In this document: one piece after another, positions 44,101 through 53,010 of the stretch
Layout of the letters: each line of letters opens with the position of its first letter
Position numbering within the stretch: the first letter of the stretch is position 1
Source of the DNA: Flavobacteriaceae bacterium
GTDB taxonomy: Bacteria > Bacteroidota > Bacteroidia > Flavobacteriales > Flavobacteriaceae
DNA length: 64,000 bases
Direction of reading: 5' to 3'
NCBI GenBank assembly: GCA_002723295.1
Contig: PBNP01000013.1
Coordinates: forward strand, 1 to 64,000
Translations under genes and position numbers: made by a program
Notes under the pieces: generated by a model
Told to the model about the DNA's origin: nothing
Seen by the model: only the letters and a program-made list of their open reading frames with translations
Databases searched by the model: none

Positions 44101-47100
44101 TCTTTTTAGATGTTAATTTCAATACGGGAGATGGCACTGGTCCTGATACAGGAACAGGCGGCGGAGGCCCTAATATAGATACAGGCGGAGGAGAACCTAC
44201 TGGACCTCCAATTGAATGTTCTTGGTATGAAGTAGGTTATATTGAGGCTAATCCTGGAGAAACTGTTTCAGTAGATTTATCAAAAGCATTGGAAGACATG
44301 CCACAGTTTGACCCAACAGGCGTTACAATTGAATATAAATTTTATGGTGAAGATCAATTGGTTTCATATTCAGTTGAAAATTCTCAATTTATTGCAACTC
44401 TACCTGCAACTTTTAATTATATAGGAGTTGATTTAATATATATTAATGAGACAACAGGTGATTGTTATGGTATAATATGGTTTGATTTTGTGCCAGCTGG
44501 TGCTGGGCAAGGAGGCGGTGGTCCTGGAGATCCTGGAGATCCTGGAGATGGTACTGGGGCTGGAACAGTCGAAGACTGGTGTGAATTTGGACCAGAACTT
44601 CCTGATTTATTTATTGATCCTGCCGATACATCAGTTACTTATGATATTACTTCTGAAGTTTTAGCTTTAGGATTAGGAAATGAAACTGGGGATGTTCTTT
44701 GGAGCGAAAATATTATGTATAGCTTCTCTGATGGTGAAGGTGGATCTTTAGATCTTGGAGGAGGATCAATTTCAGTTATACCTGCCACAGGAACAACCCC
44801 TGTACTTTATAATTGGACTAATGAAAATTTACCAAATATAGAATTTTGGTCACATGTGGACATAGAATTTTATGATACTGATGGAAAGTGTTTTGCAACA
44901 ATTCACTTTAATATAATTTCAACGAATTCTTCTGGTTCCTTTGGTAGTCAAAACGAACAAAGTCAAAACACAGGACTTGCTTCAGGTGGAAGTGGAGGCA
45001 TTGGTGCTCCCCCTACGGGTGGCCCTGGAAGTCCTGGAGGCGCTCCAACACCACCAGGTGGAGGAGGGGATGCTGCTGGACAAGGAAATGCTAATCTTGG
45101 AGAAGCCCCTTATCCTGGAGATCCTAATTGGTGCTCATCTAATACTGAGGTAATCCAACTGCCAAACGTAATTACTTCACTCAGTGAAGATACAGTTACT
45201 ACAGTTATTACAGACCCATTACTAGATCAGGCAGGTATCAGTATAGCTGAAGCCTATAGTGATAATTCTTCTATTGCTAGTATAAACAATTTATTCTCTC
45301 AGAATAATACACTAATACTAGATGTTAATGGCCCTGGAAGTGTTGCTATAGTATTAGAGGTTAGAAGTGCTAGTAGTATTGCTGCTGAGGATTGTGCTGC
45401 TGTTATGTTCTTTATATTAAATGTTGTAGCACCTCAAGAGGGAGGAGTATGTGAAGTAACAGGAGAATATCCACCAATATTTGTTACACCCGAAGTAGAA
45501 GATATAACAATTGATCTTACACCATACTTTAATTCCTTTGGTGGATTTGAAGCCTTCTCTCAATCATTTAAATTAGAAATTGTTGATCCATACCTAAGTA
45601 TTGGTCAAGCTGAATTAGAAGGAGTTAAATTAACTATTAGATTTACTGGACAAGAAGGTTTTGATATTATTCAATTCCAAACTAATGACTTAAATGGAAA
45701 TTGTTTGAATATAGTTGAAGTGCCTGTTATTGTTGATCCAAATGCTGGAGACTTTACAACAGATGCAGGTGGTGGATTTGGAGATGGCGGCCCTGGAGAG
45801 GGTGGTCCAGAAGGAGTCGAATGTCAATGGTATGAGTTAGGCAATATATATGCTGACCAGAGTCAATCTATCTTAGGAGTTGATCTTACTCCTGCATTAT
45901 CGCAAATGCCTGATTTTGACATAAATAATGTAGAGGTTCAAACTACTTTTTATGGAGATGAACTACTTGGCTGGAGTATTGAAGCACCAACTGCAACAAG
46001 CCCAGCATTAATGACTTTAACTCTACCTCCAGCATTTTCGTATGTAGGTGTAGACATAGCAATTATTGACTCATCAACAGGAGAATGTTATGGTATAATA
46101 TGGTATGATGTATATCCTGTAGATTATACAACCGAGGAGTGTATTGTTTATTTTGGTGATGATCCAAGTCAACCTCAACATGAGATTTGGTTCGCTCCAT
46201 CTTCGCAAGAAACTTCTGGAAGCCTTTATGATTTCTTCTTTAGCCCAGCTGGAAATGAACTTGTTTTTGATGTTTATACAGACAGTGATGATCTTCTTTC
46301 TTTATCTATTAATGATAAAAATGAGATAGAAATTGTAACAGGTGAAGAAACAGGAACTGGAAACATATATATAGATGCAAATGATCCTAATGCTAACTGT
46401 TTTATTAGCATTGTTTTCCCGTTTGTAATTGATTCTGAAGGTCCTCAGACAGAGGCTCCGCCAGACTTCAATTGCCCACAATATGTAGAAGATATTTGGC
46501 CATTATGGGCTGCAAATGATGATCCAAGAGAATATATGTTAAACTTGAGTGATTACTTCTTCATTCCATCATCAGGAATTAAATATTCATTATTAATGCC
46601 TGAAGATTGGGGCGGAGCAATTGAGCCATTCATAGATATTGAAATAGACGGATCGTTCTTAAAAGTGAGAACTGACCAAAGATATGGAGAGGTTGCTTTT
46701 CAAGTTGCATATGAGCCATTGAATCCTTCTTCAGAAAGTACTTGTGAGGTTTCTTATATAGATCTTATGATTACAGTTGAAGATGTTTTAGGAGCTACAC
46801 AGGCTGAATTTGAAGCAAATTGTAGTAATACTGAACTTATTTCTGTAGACCAAGTAGAGACACTTCTAACTTTCGAACTTGGTGTTGTAGAGGATATTTA
46901 TGTCGATTTAAGAGAATACTTAATAGAGTATAATTCTGATGTTGATTTTTATATTAGATATGATATAATGTTCCCTCCAATGACTGATCCTGATCCAGCT
47001 AATTACTCAATGCCAATAGTAGATGGATTTATGACTGGAATGAGTGACTTGATAATCTTTGCACCTGCATTTGAGGCTGGTACTGGATCTATTCCAGTGG

Positions 47101-50100
47101 AAGTATTTGATTTTGTTACAGGTTGTAATGAAGTATTCTACGTTAATGTGGAGGTAGTTGATAATCTTGGACTATCTGAGATTGATTGTCCTGCACCATT
47201 AATTGATTTTGCTGAGTTTACAGGACAAGCAGATCAACCACTTGAAATTAATTTAGGTGATTTCTTTGGTGTTTCTGGTGATGTATCAGGAACAACAACA
47301 TCTCAATTCATTTATGAAGTCGGATCAGATCGTCCAAATAAAGTATATTTAGAATTAAATCAAGCTGAGAATAAATTAATTATTTCTCCAAATCCTGGAC
47401 CTGAAGTCTTTGGAGATGTATTTGTTTATATTATGGCAGCAGACTCTCAAGAATATTGTGAGACTTTTGTAGATCTTAGGGTAACTATTTTACCTGCAGG
47501 TGTAACTGCAAATGAATGTCCTTATGTTTATAGTGAATATTTAGATGACACCTATCAGTTCCCTTCTGATCAAACTACAGCTGAAGTATATTTAGGAGAG
47601 TGGATAACAGATGATCAATCTATTGAAGATTGGTGGGTTCATATGGATATGAATCCTCAATTAGACTATAGTGTAGACGATATTGGTACAGTTACTTTAT
47701 ATCTGAAAGAATTTATTCCAGGAGATGTTACTTTCTGGGTTGATGCAATAGATCCATTTGGATGTATTCTTTCAAAACAGTTTGTTGTTAGAGTAGGCGA
47801 AGTTTCTGCAGAGTTTGCTTTCAACAGATGTCCTGAGATTACTGAAGACGGTCAAAGAGATCTTAATAATCAATTATCTGCACAAGGAGTTACAGATAAT
47901 ATTATTGCTAGCTCACAAGACTTTGTAAGTGTTGACCTATCAGGAGTTTATTCAGATCCAGATGGGGATCAAATATTCTTTGAAGCATTTAGTAATAATC
48001 CTGCAATTGCCTCAGTAGGTATTGAAAGTAGTACATTGACTATTTTCTATCTACCACAAAAGTATGGAGATGTAAGCTTTGAGTTTTTCGCAAGAGATGG
48101 TGATCCATTCTGTGATATTGGACAAACAATTCATATATCTAGAGACGCTCCAGCTGGGGTTGTAGCTGAAGTAATTTGTCCTGAACTTATTACTGAATTG
48201 CCAGATATTGAAGTAGTTCAAGGCTCCGCATTAGATATAATTCCATTAAGCCAAGTCTTTGCTGATATCAGCACATCTACCTTTAACATTTTTGCAGTGA
48301 GTGCAAATCCACAAATAGTTGAAGCAGAAGTGGATGCAGATAAATTGGTATTAGAGTATGCTTCAGATATAGATGGAGCCGCTAGTGTAACAGTAGTTTC
48401 TAGTAATGTTTCTGGAACTTGTGAGCGTGAAATAAGTTTTGATGTAAGAGTTGTACCTCCTGCTGTAAACCTTTCACCAGTATTTGAGCCTCAAAGTATT
48501 ACTTTACAGGAGAATGATGCTGATGAAACTAGTGCTGCTATTGAAAAATTTGCTGCTACTATTTTAGTTTCAGACCCAGAAGGATCTGCTCTTAGTGTAA
48601 CTATTACTTCAGGTAATGATGCAAACATTTTTGATCTAAGAGAAAATAGTGGACATCATGACCTTTATGTAATTGGTAAGCTGGATTATGAGGATGCCGA
48701 ATTCCATGAATTAGAACTTGCTGCTTCAGATGGTGAAAATACTACTAAGTATATGTATAGAGTAAATGTGGAGGATATTCAAAATGCTTCCGTAGATCAA
48801 GATTTCAATTTCACTGTTTACGATCAGGAAAATGAGTCTGATACTGCTTCTGGTACAACTGGCAGAATAGGCAGAAATCAATCTTACAAACGCTTCATTA
48901 ATCCTAGACACAGACAAATGGAAGTTGGAAAATGGAAAGTTCGTAAGAAAATTACCGGTGGTGCTGATAAGGATTTATTTACAATTAACTCAGTAGAAGA
49001 AGGTGGTGGTGGCCCTGAACAAAGAGAGACTAACATGGTTGATGTTCTAGCCTTTAAGACTCCTCCTGATTATGAAAATCCAATAGATCATAATATGGAT
49101 AATGTATATGAGGTAATTGTAGAACTTATTAATGAGGATGATGGTGGATCTGAAATTCCTGTACCCGTTACTCAGGCTGAGTTAATCGTTCCGGAGAATG
49201 ATGATAAGGTAATTGAGATTCAATCAATAGGTTCTGATCCAACTCAAGATACTGATGGTGATGGTATTCCTGATGTAACTGATAATAGTCCATTATATGC
49301 TAATCCGGATCAAGCTGATGCAGATGGTGATGGTGTTGGTGATGTAACTGATGATGATGATCAAGATGGTGTGTGGAATCCAAATGATGGATGTTCTTCT
49401 ACACCTCTTGGAGATAGAGTTGATATAAATGGTTGTTCAATATTCTATCTGCCTACCAACAACTTTACAGTTAGTAAGTCAGAGAAATGTATTGGCACGA
49501 ATAGTATTTCAGTAGGCGCATTAAATACTACTTACACCTACAACTATACAGTATCTGGAACAACAGGCACAGATATATCAAGTCAATTCACTGGTGATAA
49601 TATGCAGATTGAAAATCTTTCTGCAGGAACATATTCACTTTGTTTGACAGTAGATGGTATTGCATCTTCAGTTTATCAGCGTTGCTATACACTTACAATT
49701 ACTGAGCCTGATCCATTAAGTGTATACAGTATAACTGATCCTGGTAATAACTCTGTAACATTTAATCTTGAAGGAGGAACAGTTTATACCATTATTCATA
49801 ATGGAATTGCTACTCAAACTGATAAATCTACCTATACAGTTTCGTTAGATGCAGGAATGAATGAAATAAGTATTACAACTGGAATTGAATGTCAAGGCCA
49901 ATTTGCAACTACTTACTTCAATTCGAGTCCAGTTGATTTAGCACCTAATCCATTTAAGAGTTCAGTTAACTTGTATGTTGGTGGAGATGATGAAGCTGTT
50001 ACAGTTACTGTATTCGACATGGGTGGAATGCAGGTTATGACTATGGAGAAAGTGTTACAGCTTAATTCTCGTAATATTGAAGTGAATACTTCTTCTCTTA

Positions 50101-50171
50101 TGGCGGGAACATATATTATTAAAATAAAAGGAGCAACAACTAAACAAACATTTGTTGCAATAAAACAATAA
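41136..50171 (+). CDS. Giant modular T9SS-secreted adhesin
   Basis: This is 3011 residues from the ATG at 41136, with a signal peptide to about 17. A Ser/Thr/Gly-rich stretch follows (about 55-90), then some fifteen or more Ig/cadherin-like beta modules of about 90-120 residues, many opening with Cys-Pro and closing with a D-x-x-C strand. Several carry DxDGDxL-type calcium motifs (for example HDADGDQLAF). Linkers are N/G/T-rich or repeats of GPDGG. A cadherin-like domain is at about 2444-2547, thrombospondin-type-3 calcium repeats at about 2701-2768, and a T9SS type A sorting domain at about 2931-3011 (APNPFKSS...GTYIIKI). It is very acidic. Likely surface-anchored and involved in adhesion or aggregation; ligand unknown. 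Confidence 0.92.
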   Translation: MKKLFYLIVFLAHLGWGMETDPIIEKTPLTPNSSSSEFVLNDLDYLVTSIVTETSSSSTDTSTTSSDTSSGGGNSSGGGGSSSGTSSNTCPDAHSDQPQLHFPQDLESFTFPLTELWHDADGDQLAFSISQLNPSSAGQASLSGSVVTVNFNNSGISAGDVVKLTTYANDGECQREFELIINITASSTGTTSGTGGGGNNSGTDSNTTGGNNSGTSSETTGGGNNSGNCDIAFYDGYTNGYIEVNYVQGQEGLASAMSFDNVMYSTSNQNIQFSIVDILAPSDAFNSTPTLSGSNNLLSWDLSGQPGNFEIIVRGVSDVCQVDFKVRLNVDSQSGTGSDTTGGGNNTGTDSNTTGGGDDVGPDGYDCPFYEFNIGPNALIFGLGGEATIDLSSSLDQIGITATKSCEASIVFEIVDEYGDQQINYNYDCEKREFSFTAPQNDYFIIADIYFNTPETGTSSSECIGGIAFDITNDINNLPDDEEGPDGGGPDGGGPDGGGPDGGGDSTCEGINLAFPFGQEPVGVINLDSDGIWVDTGGDPVIYVDLTWFAASTGSSKLSYSITQTPQSSTAWVDASINNEAELPYMQIAFSGEYGFHVFEITAYTSDQSCSESFLVQVEVQPAPEGNNCPYTIPQNGLPPVEGNTDLGSSNINLADFFADPEGDDLSFTVQIYPDDQDMATAVLDGTNLTVNLNGTAGSVWVDIAVSDGNCTHYDGFEIRIGYEVSEGCPALWQDRIQVPISPIEMQLWFPIDYLFDADFDSLLYEELKIEDSSYASLDLGSEDGMNALYFNLPADGPEGQTTMSFEVYNVADGTCGDTYNIILDFVFDQEFYNMILNEGGTGGPGGPDGGGGGPDGGGPDGGGPDGGGPDGGGPDDYDDDCYGNAPYPGDEGWCSADSEIIMLDNYTIDGVVAGDKETFPINAPILSETGIYIGDVFSDNVCAATIVDYSTTGVTLEFTGEPGSTVIVFELRKEGSSDSGDCPAVLAFFLDVNFNTGDGTGPDTGTGGGGPNIDTGGGEPTGPPIECSWYEVGYIEANPGETVSVDLSKALEDMPQFDPTGVTIEYKFYGEDQLVSYSVENSQFIATLPATFNYIGVDLIYINETTGDCYGIIWFDFVPAGAGQGGGGPGDPGDPGDGTGAGTVEDWCEFGPELPDLFIDPADTSVTYDITSEVLALGLGNETGDVLWSENIMYSFSDGEGGSLDLGGGSISVIPATGTTPVLYNWTNENLPNIEFWSHVDIEFYDTDGKCFATIHFNIISTNSSGSFGSQNEQSQNTGLASGGSGGIGAPPTGGPGSPGGAPTPPGGGGDAAGQGNANLGEAPYPGDPNWCSSNTEVIQLPNVITSLSEDTVTTVITDPLLDQAGISIAEAYSDNSSIASINNLFSQNNTLILDVNGPGSVAIVLEVRSASSIAAEDCAAVMFFILNVVAPQEGGVCEVTGEYPPIFVTPEVEDITIDLTPYFNSFGGFEAFSQSFKLEIVDPYLSIGQAELEGVKLTIRFTGQEGFDIIQFQTNDLNGNCLNIVEVPVIVDPNAGDFTTDAGGGFGDGGPGEGGPEGVECQWYELGNIYADQSQSILGVDLTPALSQMPDFDINNVEVQTTFYGDELLGWSIEAPTATSPALMTLTLPPAFSYVGVDIAIIDSSTGECYGIIWYDVYPVDYTTEECIVYFGDDPSQPQHEIWFAPSSQETSGSLYDFFFSPAGNELVFDVYTDSDDLLSLSINDKNEIEIVTGEETGTGNIYIDANDPNANCFISIVFPFVIDSEGPQTEAPPDFNCPQYVEDIWPLWAANDDPREYMLNLSDYFFIPSSGIKYSLLMPEDWGGAIEPFIDIEIDGSFLKVRTDQRYGEVAFQVAYEPLNPSSESTCEVSYIDLMITVEDVLGATQAEFEANCSNTELISVDQVETLLTFELGVVEDIYVDLREYLIEYNSDVDFYIRYDIMFPPMTDPDPANYSMPIVDGFMTGMSDLIIFAPAFEAGTGSIPVEVFDFVTGCNEVFYVNVEVVDNLGLSEIDCPAPLIDFAEFTGQADQPLEINLGDFFGVSGDVSGTTTSQFIYEVGSDRPNKVYLELNQAENKLIISPNPGPEVFGDVFVYIMAADSQEYCETFVDLRVTILPAGVTANECPYVYSEYLDDTYQFPSDQTTAEVYLGEWITDDQSIEDWWVHMDMNPQLDYSVDDIGTVTLYLKEFIPGDVTFWVDAIDPFGCILSKQFVVRVGEVSAEFAFNRCPEITEDGQRDLNNQLSAQGVTDNIIASSQDFVSVDLSGVYSDPDGDQIFFEAFSNNPAIASVGIESSTLTIFYLPQKYGDVSFEFFARDGDPFCDIGQTIHISRDAPAGVVAEVICPELITELPDIEVVQGSALDIIPLSQVFADISTSTFNIFAVSANPQIVEAEVDADKLVLEYASDIDGAASVTVVSSNVSGTCEREISFDVRVVPPAVNLSPVFEPQSITLQENDADETSAAIEKFAATILVSDPEGSALSVTITSGNDANIFDLRENSGHHDLYVIGKLDYEDAEFHELELAASDGENTTKYMYRVNVEDIQNASVDQDFNFTVYDQENESDTASGTTGRIGRNQSYKRFINPRHRQMEVGKWKVRKKITGGADKDLFTINSVEEGGGGPEQRETNMVDVLAFKTPPDYENPIDHNMDNVYEVIVELINEDDGGSEIPVPVTQAELIVPENDDKVIEIQSIGSDPTQDTDGDGIPDVTDNSPLYANPDQADADGDGVGDVTDDDDQDGVWNPNDGCSSTPLGDRVDINGCSIFYLPTNNFTVSKSEKCIGTNSISVGALNTTYTYNYTVSGTTGTDISSQFTGDNMQIENLSAGTYSLCLTVDGIASSVYQRCYTLTITEPDPLSVYSITDPGNNSVTFNLEGGTVYTIIHNGIATQTDKSTYTVSLDAGMNEISITTGIECQGQFATTYFNSSPVDLAPNPFKSSVNLYVGGDDEAVTVTVFDMGGMQVMTMEKVLQLNSRNIEVNTSSLMAGTYIIKIKGATTKQTFVAIKQ
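42585..42644. repeat. 15-bp minisatellite coding GPDGG, array 1
   Basis: Four in-frame units of GGnCCTGATGGnGGn encode residues about 484-503 of the adhesin. They form a flexible acidic linker between modules. In-frame unit length means copy-number change would lengthen or shorten the linker without a frameshift. Confidence 0.9.
43674..43763. repeat. 15-bp minisatellite coding GPDGG, array 2
   Basis: This uses the same unit as the array at 42585. About six copies (one with a 6-base GGAGGC insertion) encode residues about 847-876 of the adhesin and end in GPDDYDDD. Third-base differences (GGT/GGC/GGA) show some age. Confidence 0.9.
44520..44549. repeat. 9-bp minisatellite coding GDP in the adhesin
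   Basis: Three copies of GGAGATCCT-type units encode PGDPGDPGD between two modules. They follow a Gly-rich stretch and sit just after the second module of the duplicated block. Confidence 0.8.
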
Positions 50172-50176
50172 AAGTT

Positions 50177-50914
50177 ATGAAACGATTAATATATACATTT
50201 TTAGGTTTAATTATAATAACAGCTTGCTCTAAGAGCAGTGGAGGAGGAGAAGATCCGGCAGTAGTGACACCACCGCCTGAACCACCTCCTGTAATTTTGC
50301 AACCAGGAACTCCTAATTTGGAATTCCCTGCTGATAATGAACCTTGTCAGGATGGTACTTCAGTTAGCGATACTCAAAGTTCGATTACATTTCGTTGGAG
50401 CGCTACTGCAAACACAAACAATTATGTGCTTAATGTTGAGAATTTAGCAACTCTCTCTACTTTCTCGTTTGAGTCAACTTCTGCAAGTAAAGCAGTAACT
50501 TTAAATAAATCTGAACCATACCGTTGGAGTGTTACAGCACAAGGTGAGGCTGGGTCTAATCCTGCTACTAGTTCTGCATGGAGATTTTATTTAGCTGGTG
50601 ATGCACAAGTTAACTATGCTCCTTTCCCTCCAGATTTATTATTGCCAAGATCTGGTTCGAATGTATTTGCTGTTAACAATCAAGTTTCACTGAGTTGGAG
50701 CGCATCAGATGTTGATAATGATCTGGCAACTTATGATGTTTATTTAGATACTAGTGATGGTAGTACTCTTCTTGGAACTTACAATCATGTTGCTGAAACA
50801 ACTAATCTTGATGTTACCGTAACAGGTAATACACTTTATTATTGGAAGGTTGTTGCTACTGATGCAGATGGAAATACTAGTAATTCAGGAGTATATACTT
50901 TTAGAGTTCAATAG
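50177..50914 (+). CDS. Fibronectin type III-like lipoprotein, partner of the adhesin
   Basis: This is a 245-residue lipoprotein (IIITACSKSSGGGEDP, Cys17) with a Gly/Asp then Pro-rich tether (PPPEPPP). Two Fn3-like domains follow at about 45-140 and 148-245. Each has a paired W strand: ITFRWSAT/YRWSVTA in the first and VSLSWSAS/YYWKVVATDADG in the second. It begins 5 bases after the adhesin stop, so it is in the same operon. A surface-exposed lipoprotein made with a T9SS substrate could anchor or present it; this is inference. Confidence 0.82.
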   Translation: MKRLIYTFLGLIIITACSKSSGGGEDPAVVTPPPEPPPVILQPGTPNLEFPADNEPCQDGTSVSDTQSSITFRWSATANTNNYVLNVENLATLSTFSFESTSASKAVTLNKSEPYRWSVTAQGEAGSNPATSSAWRFYLAGDAQVNYAPFPPDLLLPRSGSNVFAVNNQVSLSWSASDVDNDLATYDVYLDTSDGSTLLGTYNHVAETTNLDVTVTGNTLYYWKVVATDADGNTSNSGVYTFRVQ

Positions 50915-50940
50915 TATAATACTTTAAGTATTCATGTTTA

Positions 50941-50980
50941 ATTTAAAAAGGCTTGGAATTCTCTCCAAGCCTTTTTAAAT
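50941..50980 (+). terminator. Strong rho-independent terminator of the adhesin operon
   Basis: 17-bp perfect arms (50941-50957 and 50964-50980) around loop ATTCTC, with the GC-rich core GGCTTGGA/TCCAAGCC and A/T-run flanks. It lies 27 bases after the lipoprotein stop. Confidence 0.92.
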
Positions 50981-51002
50981 TTAATTCATTAGACAGTGTA
51001 TA

Positions 51003-51251
51003 ATGGAGAAACAAAATAATTACTGGAGAAAGAATCTAATTTATTTAAAATACCTTTTATTTATTTGGTTTATTGTCTCTTATGGAGCTGGAATTTTATT
51101 CAATGACTTTCTAAACAACTTTCATATAGGGGGTTTTCCTCTAGGCTTTTGGTTCGCTCAACAAGGCTCTGTCTATGCGTTTGTAATCATAATTTTTGTA
51201 TATGTTTATCTTATGAATAAACTAGATAAATCTCATGGTTATGAAGATTAA
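51003..51251 (+). CDS. DUF4212 small subunit of a sodium:solute symporter
   Basis: This 82-residue protein has two hydrophobic helices (about 15-34 and 55-72) and the family's middle segment FHIGGFPLGFWFAQQGSVYAFVIIIFVYVYLMNKLD. DUF4212 proteins are regularly encoded directly before VC_2705-type sodium:solute symporters, as here with a 25-base gap. They are thought to be an accessory subunit. It starts the acetate operon after the strong terminator at 50980. Confidence 0.92.
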   Translation: MEKQNNYWRKNLIYLKYLLFIWFIVSYGAGILFNDFLNNFHIGGFPLGFWFAQQGSVYAFVIIIFVYVYLMNKLDKSHGYED

Positions 51252-51276
51252 TTTTTCAAAAGAATATTTATAATAT

Positions 51277-52989
51277 ATGAATGTCCAACTATGGACCTAC
51301 GTAATTGTAGGCATAACATTTGCGCTATATATTGGAATAGCTATTTGGTCAAAAGTATCATCTACTAGTGATTTTTATGTAGCTGGTGGTGGAATTTCTC
51401 CATGGGCTAATGGGATGGCTACAGCTGCTGATTGGATGTCTGCAGCCTCCTTTATTTCTATGGCTGGACTTATTTCACTTATGGGATACGATGGCAGTGT
51501 ATATATAATGGGATGGACTGGAGGATATGTTCTTTTAGCACTTCTATTAGCTCCATATCTTCGAAAGTTTGGTAAATATACTGTTCCGGATTTTATTGGC
51601 GAAAGATATTATTCAAAGAGTGCAAGAATTGTTGCTGTACTTTGTGCTTTATTAGTATCATTTACATATATAGCAGGTCAAATGCGAGGAGTGGGAGTTG
51701 TTTTTTCTAGATTTTTAGAGGTTGATATAAATACTGGAGTAATTATTGGGATGATAATTGTATTATTTTATGCTGTAATGGGTGGAATGAAAGGAATAAC
51801 CTACACACAAGTTGCACAATATTGTGTGTTAATTTTTGCCTTTATGGTTCCTGCAATTTTTATTTCTTTTCAAATGACAGGTAATTTAATCCCTCAGATA
51901 GGTATGGGGTCAAAAATCAGTGATGGATCTGGATTAAATATATTGGAAAAACTCAATATGATATCCCTAGACTTAGGGTTTAATGAATACACTAGAAGGA
52001 GTAAATCATTGTTTGATATATTAGCGATTACTTTAGCATTAATGGTTGGAACAGCAGGCCTACCCCATGTAATTGTTCGTTTTTTTACGGTAAAAAAAGT
52101 TAGTGATGCAAGAAAATCTGCTGGACTAGCATTATTATTTATAGCAATTTTATACACAACTGCTCCTGCTGTTTCTGTATTCTCTCGAATAAACCTAATA
52201 GAAACAGTAAGCAATAAACCTTATTCATCTATGCCAAATTGGTTTAAAAATTGGGAAAAGACAGGTCTTTTAAAGTTTAATGACAAGAATAATGATGGAA
52301 ATATTCAATATCTCTCAAATCAAAATTTAAATGAACTTTATGTAGATCCTGACATCATGGTCCTTGCAAATCCTGAAATTGCTGATTTACCTCCTTGGAT
52401 AATTGCTTTGGTAGCAGCTGGAGGACTCGCAGCCGCATTATCAACAGCTGCAGGGTTATTATTAGTAATTTCATCATCTATTTCTCATGATCTTATAAAA
52501 AATATTTTTAATCCATCTATATCTGACAAGGGTGAATTATGGGCTGCAAGAATTTCTGCAACTCTTGCCGTAGTAGTTGCTGGGTATTTCGGAATTAATC
52601 CGCCAGATTTTGTCGCTGCAGTGGTTGCATTAGCCTTTGGACTGGCTGCAGCATCTTTTTTTCCTGCAATCATTTTAGGTATTTTTTATAAAAAGATGAA
52701 TAAAGAAGGAGCAATTACTGGTATGTTAGTAGGAGTATTATTAATGTCTTTTTATATATTAAAATTTAAATTCGGAATTTTTGATGGAGGTAAAGAGGCA
52801 GTGCCTTTATTAAAAGAGCAATGGTGGTTTGGTATTTCACCTGAAGGATTTGGTGCTGTTGCTATGATTATACATTTTTTAGTCGCTTTGCTAGTAAATA
52901 AATTTACATCAGATCCACCAAAATATGTTCAGGAAATAGTTGAAAATATTCGTATTCCAGTTGGTGCCCCTCCTGCAAAAAATCATTAG
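51277..52989 (+). CDS. Sodium:solute symporter, VC_2705/ActP-like (probable acetate)
   Basis: This is a 570-residue inner-membrane symporter with about 13 helices. It has the SSS-family start DFYVAGGGISPWANGMATAADWMSAASFI and the core segments YSKSARIVAVLCALLVSFTYIAGQMRGVG and LVAAGGLAAALSTAAGLLLVISSSISHDL. An extended loop at about 300-365 carries FNDKNNDGNIQYLS. It pairs with the DUF4212 gene before it, and acetyl-CoA synthetase follows 21 bases later. Uptake of acetate or a short-chain carboxylate with sodium is the likely job. Confidence 0.9.
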   Translation: MNVQLWTYVIVGITFALYIGIAIWSKVSSTSDFYVAGGGISPWANGMATAADWMSAASFISMAGLISLMGYDGSVYIMGWTGGYVLLALLLAPYLRKFGKYTVPDFIGERYYSKSARIVAVLCALLVSFTYIAGQMRGVGVVFSRFLEVDINTGVIIGMIIVLFYAVMGGMKGITYTQVAQYCVLIFAFMVPAIFISFQMTGNLIPQIGMGSKISDGSGLNILEKLNMISLDLGFNEYTRRSKSLFDILAITLALMVGTAGLPHVIVRFFTVKKVSDARKSAGLALLFIAILYTTAPAVSVFSRINLIETVSNKPYSSMPNWFKNWEKTGLLKFNDKNNDGNIQYLSNQNLNELYVDPDIMVLANPEIADLPPWIIALVAAGGLAAALSTAAGLLLVISSSISHDLIKNIFNPSISDKGELWAARISATLAVVVAGYFGINPPDFVAAVVALAFGLAAASFFPAIILGIFYKKMNKEGAITGMLVGVLLMSFYILKFKFGIFDGGKEAVPLLKEQWWFGISPEGFGAVAMIIHFLVALLVNKFTSDPPKYVQEIVENIRIPVGAPPAKNH

Positions 52990-53010
52990 ATTAACTAAAG
53001 TTTTATTAAC

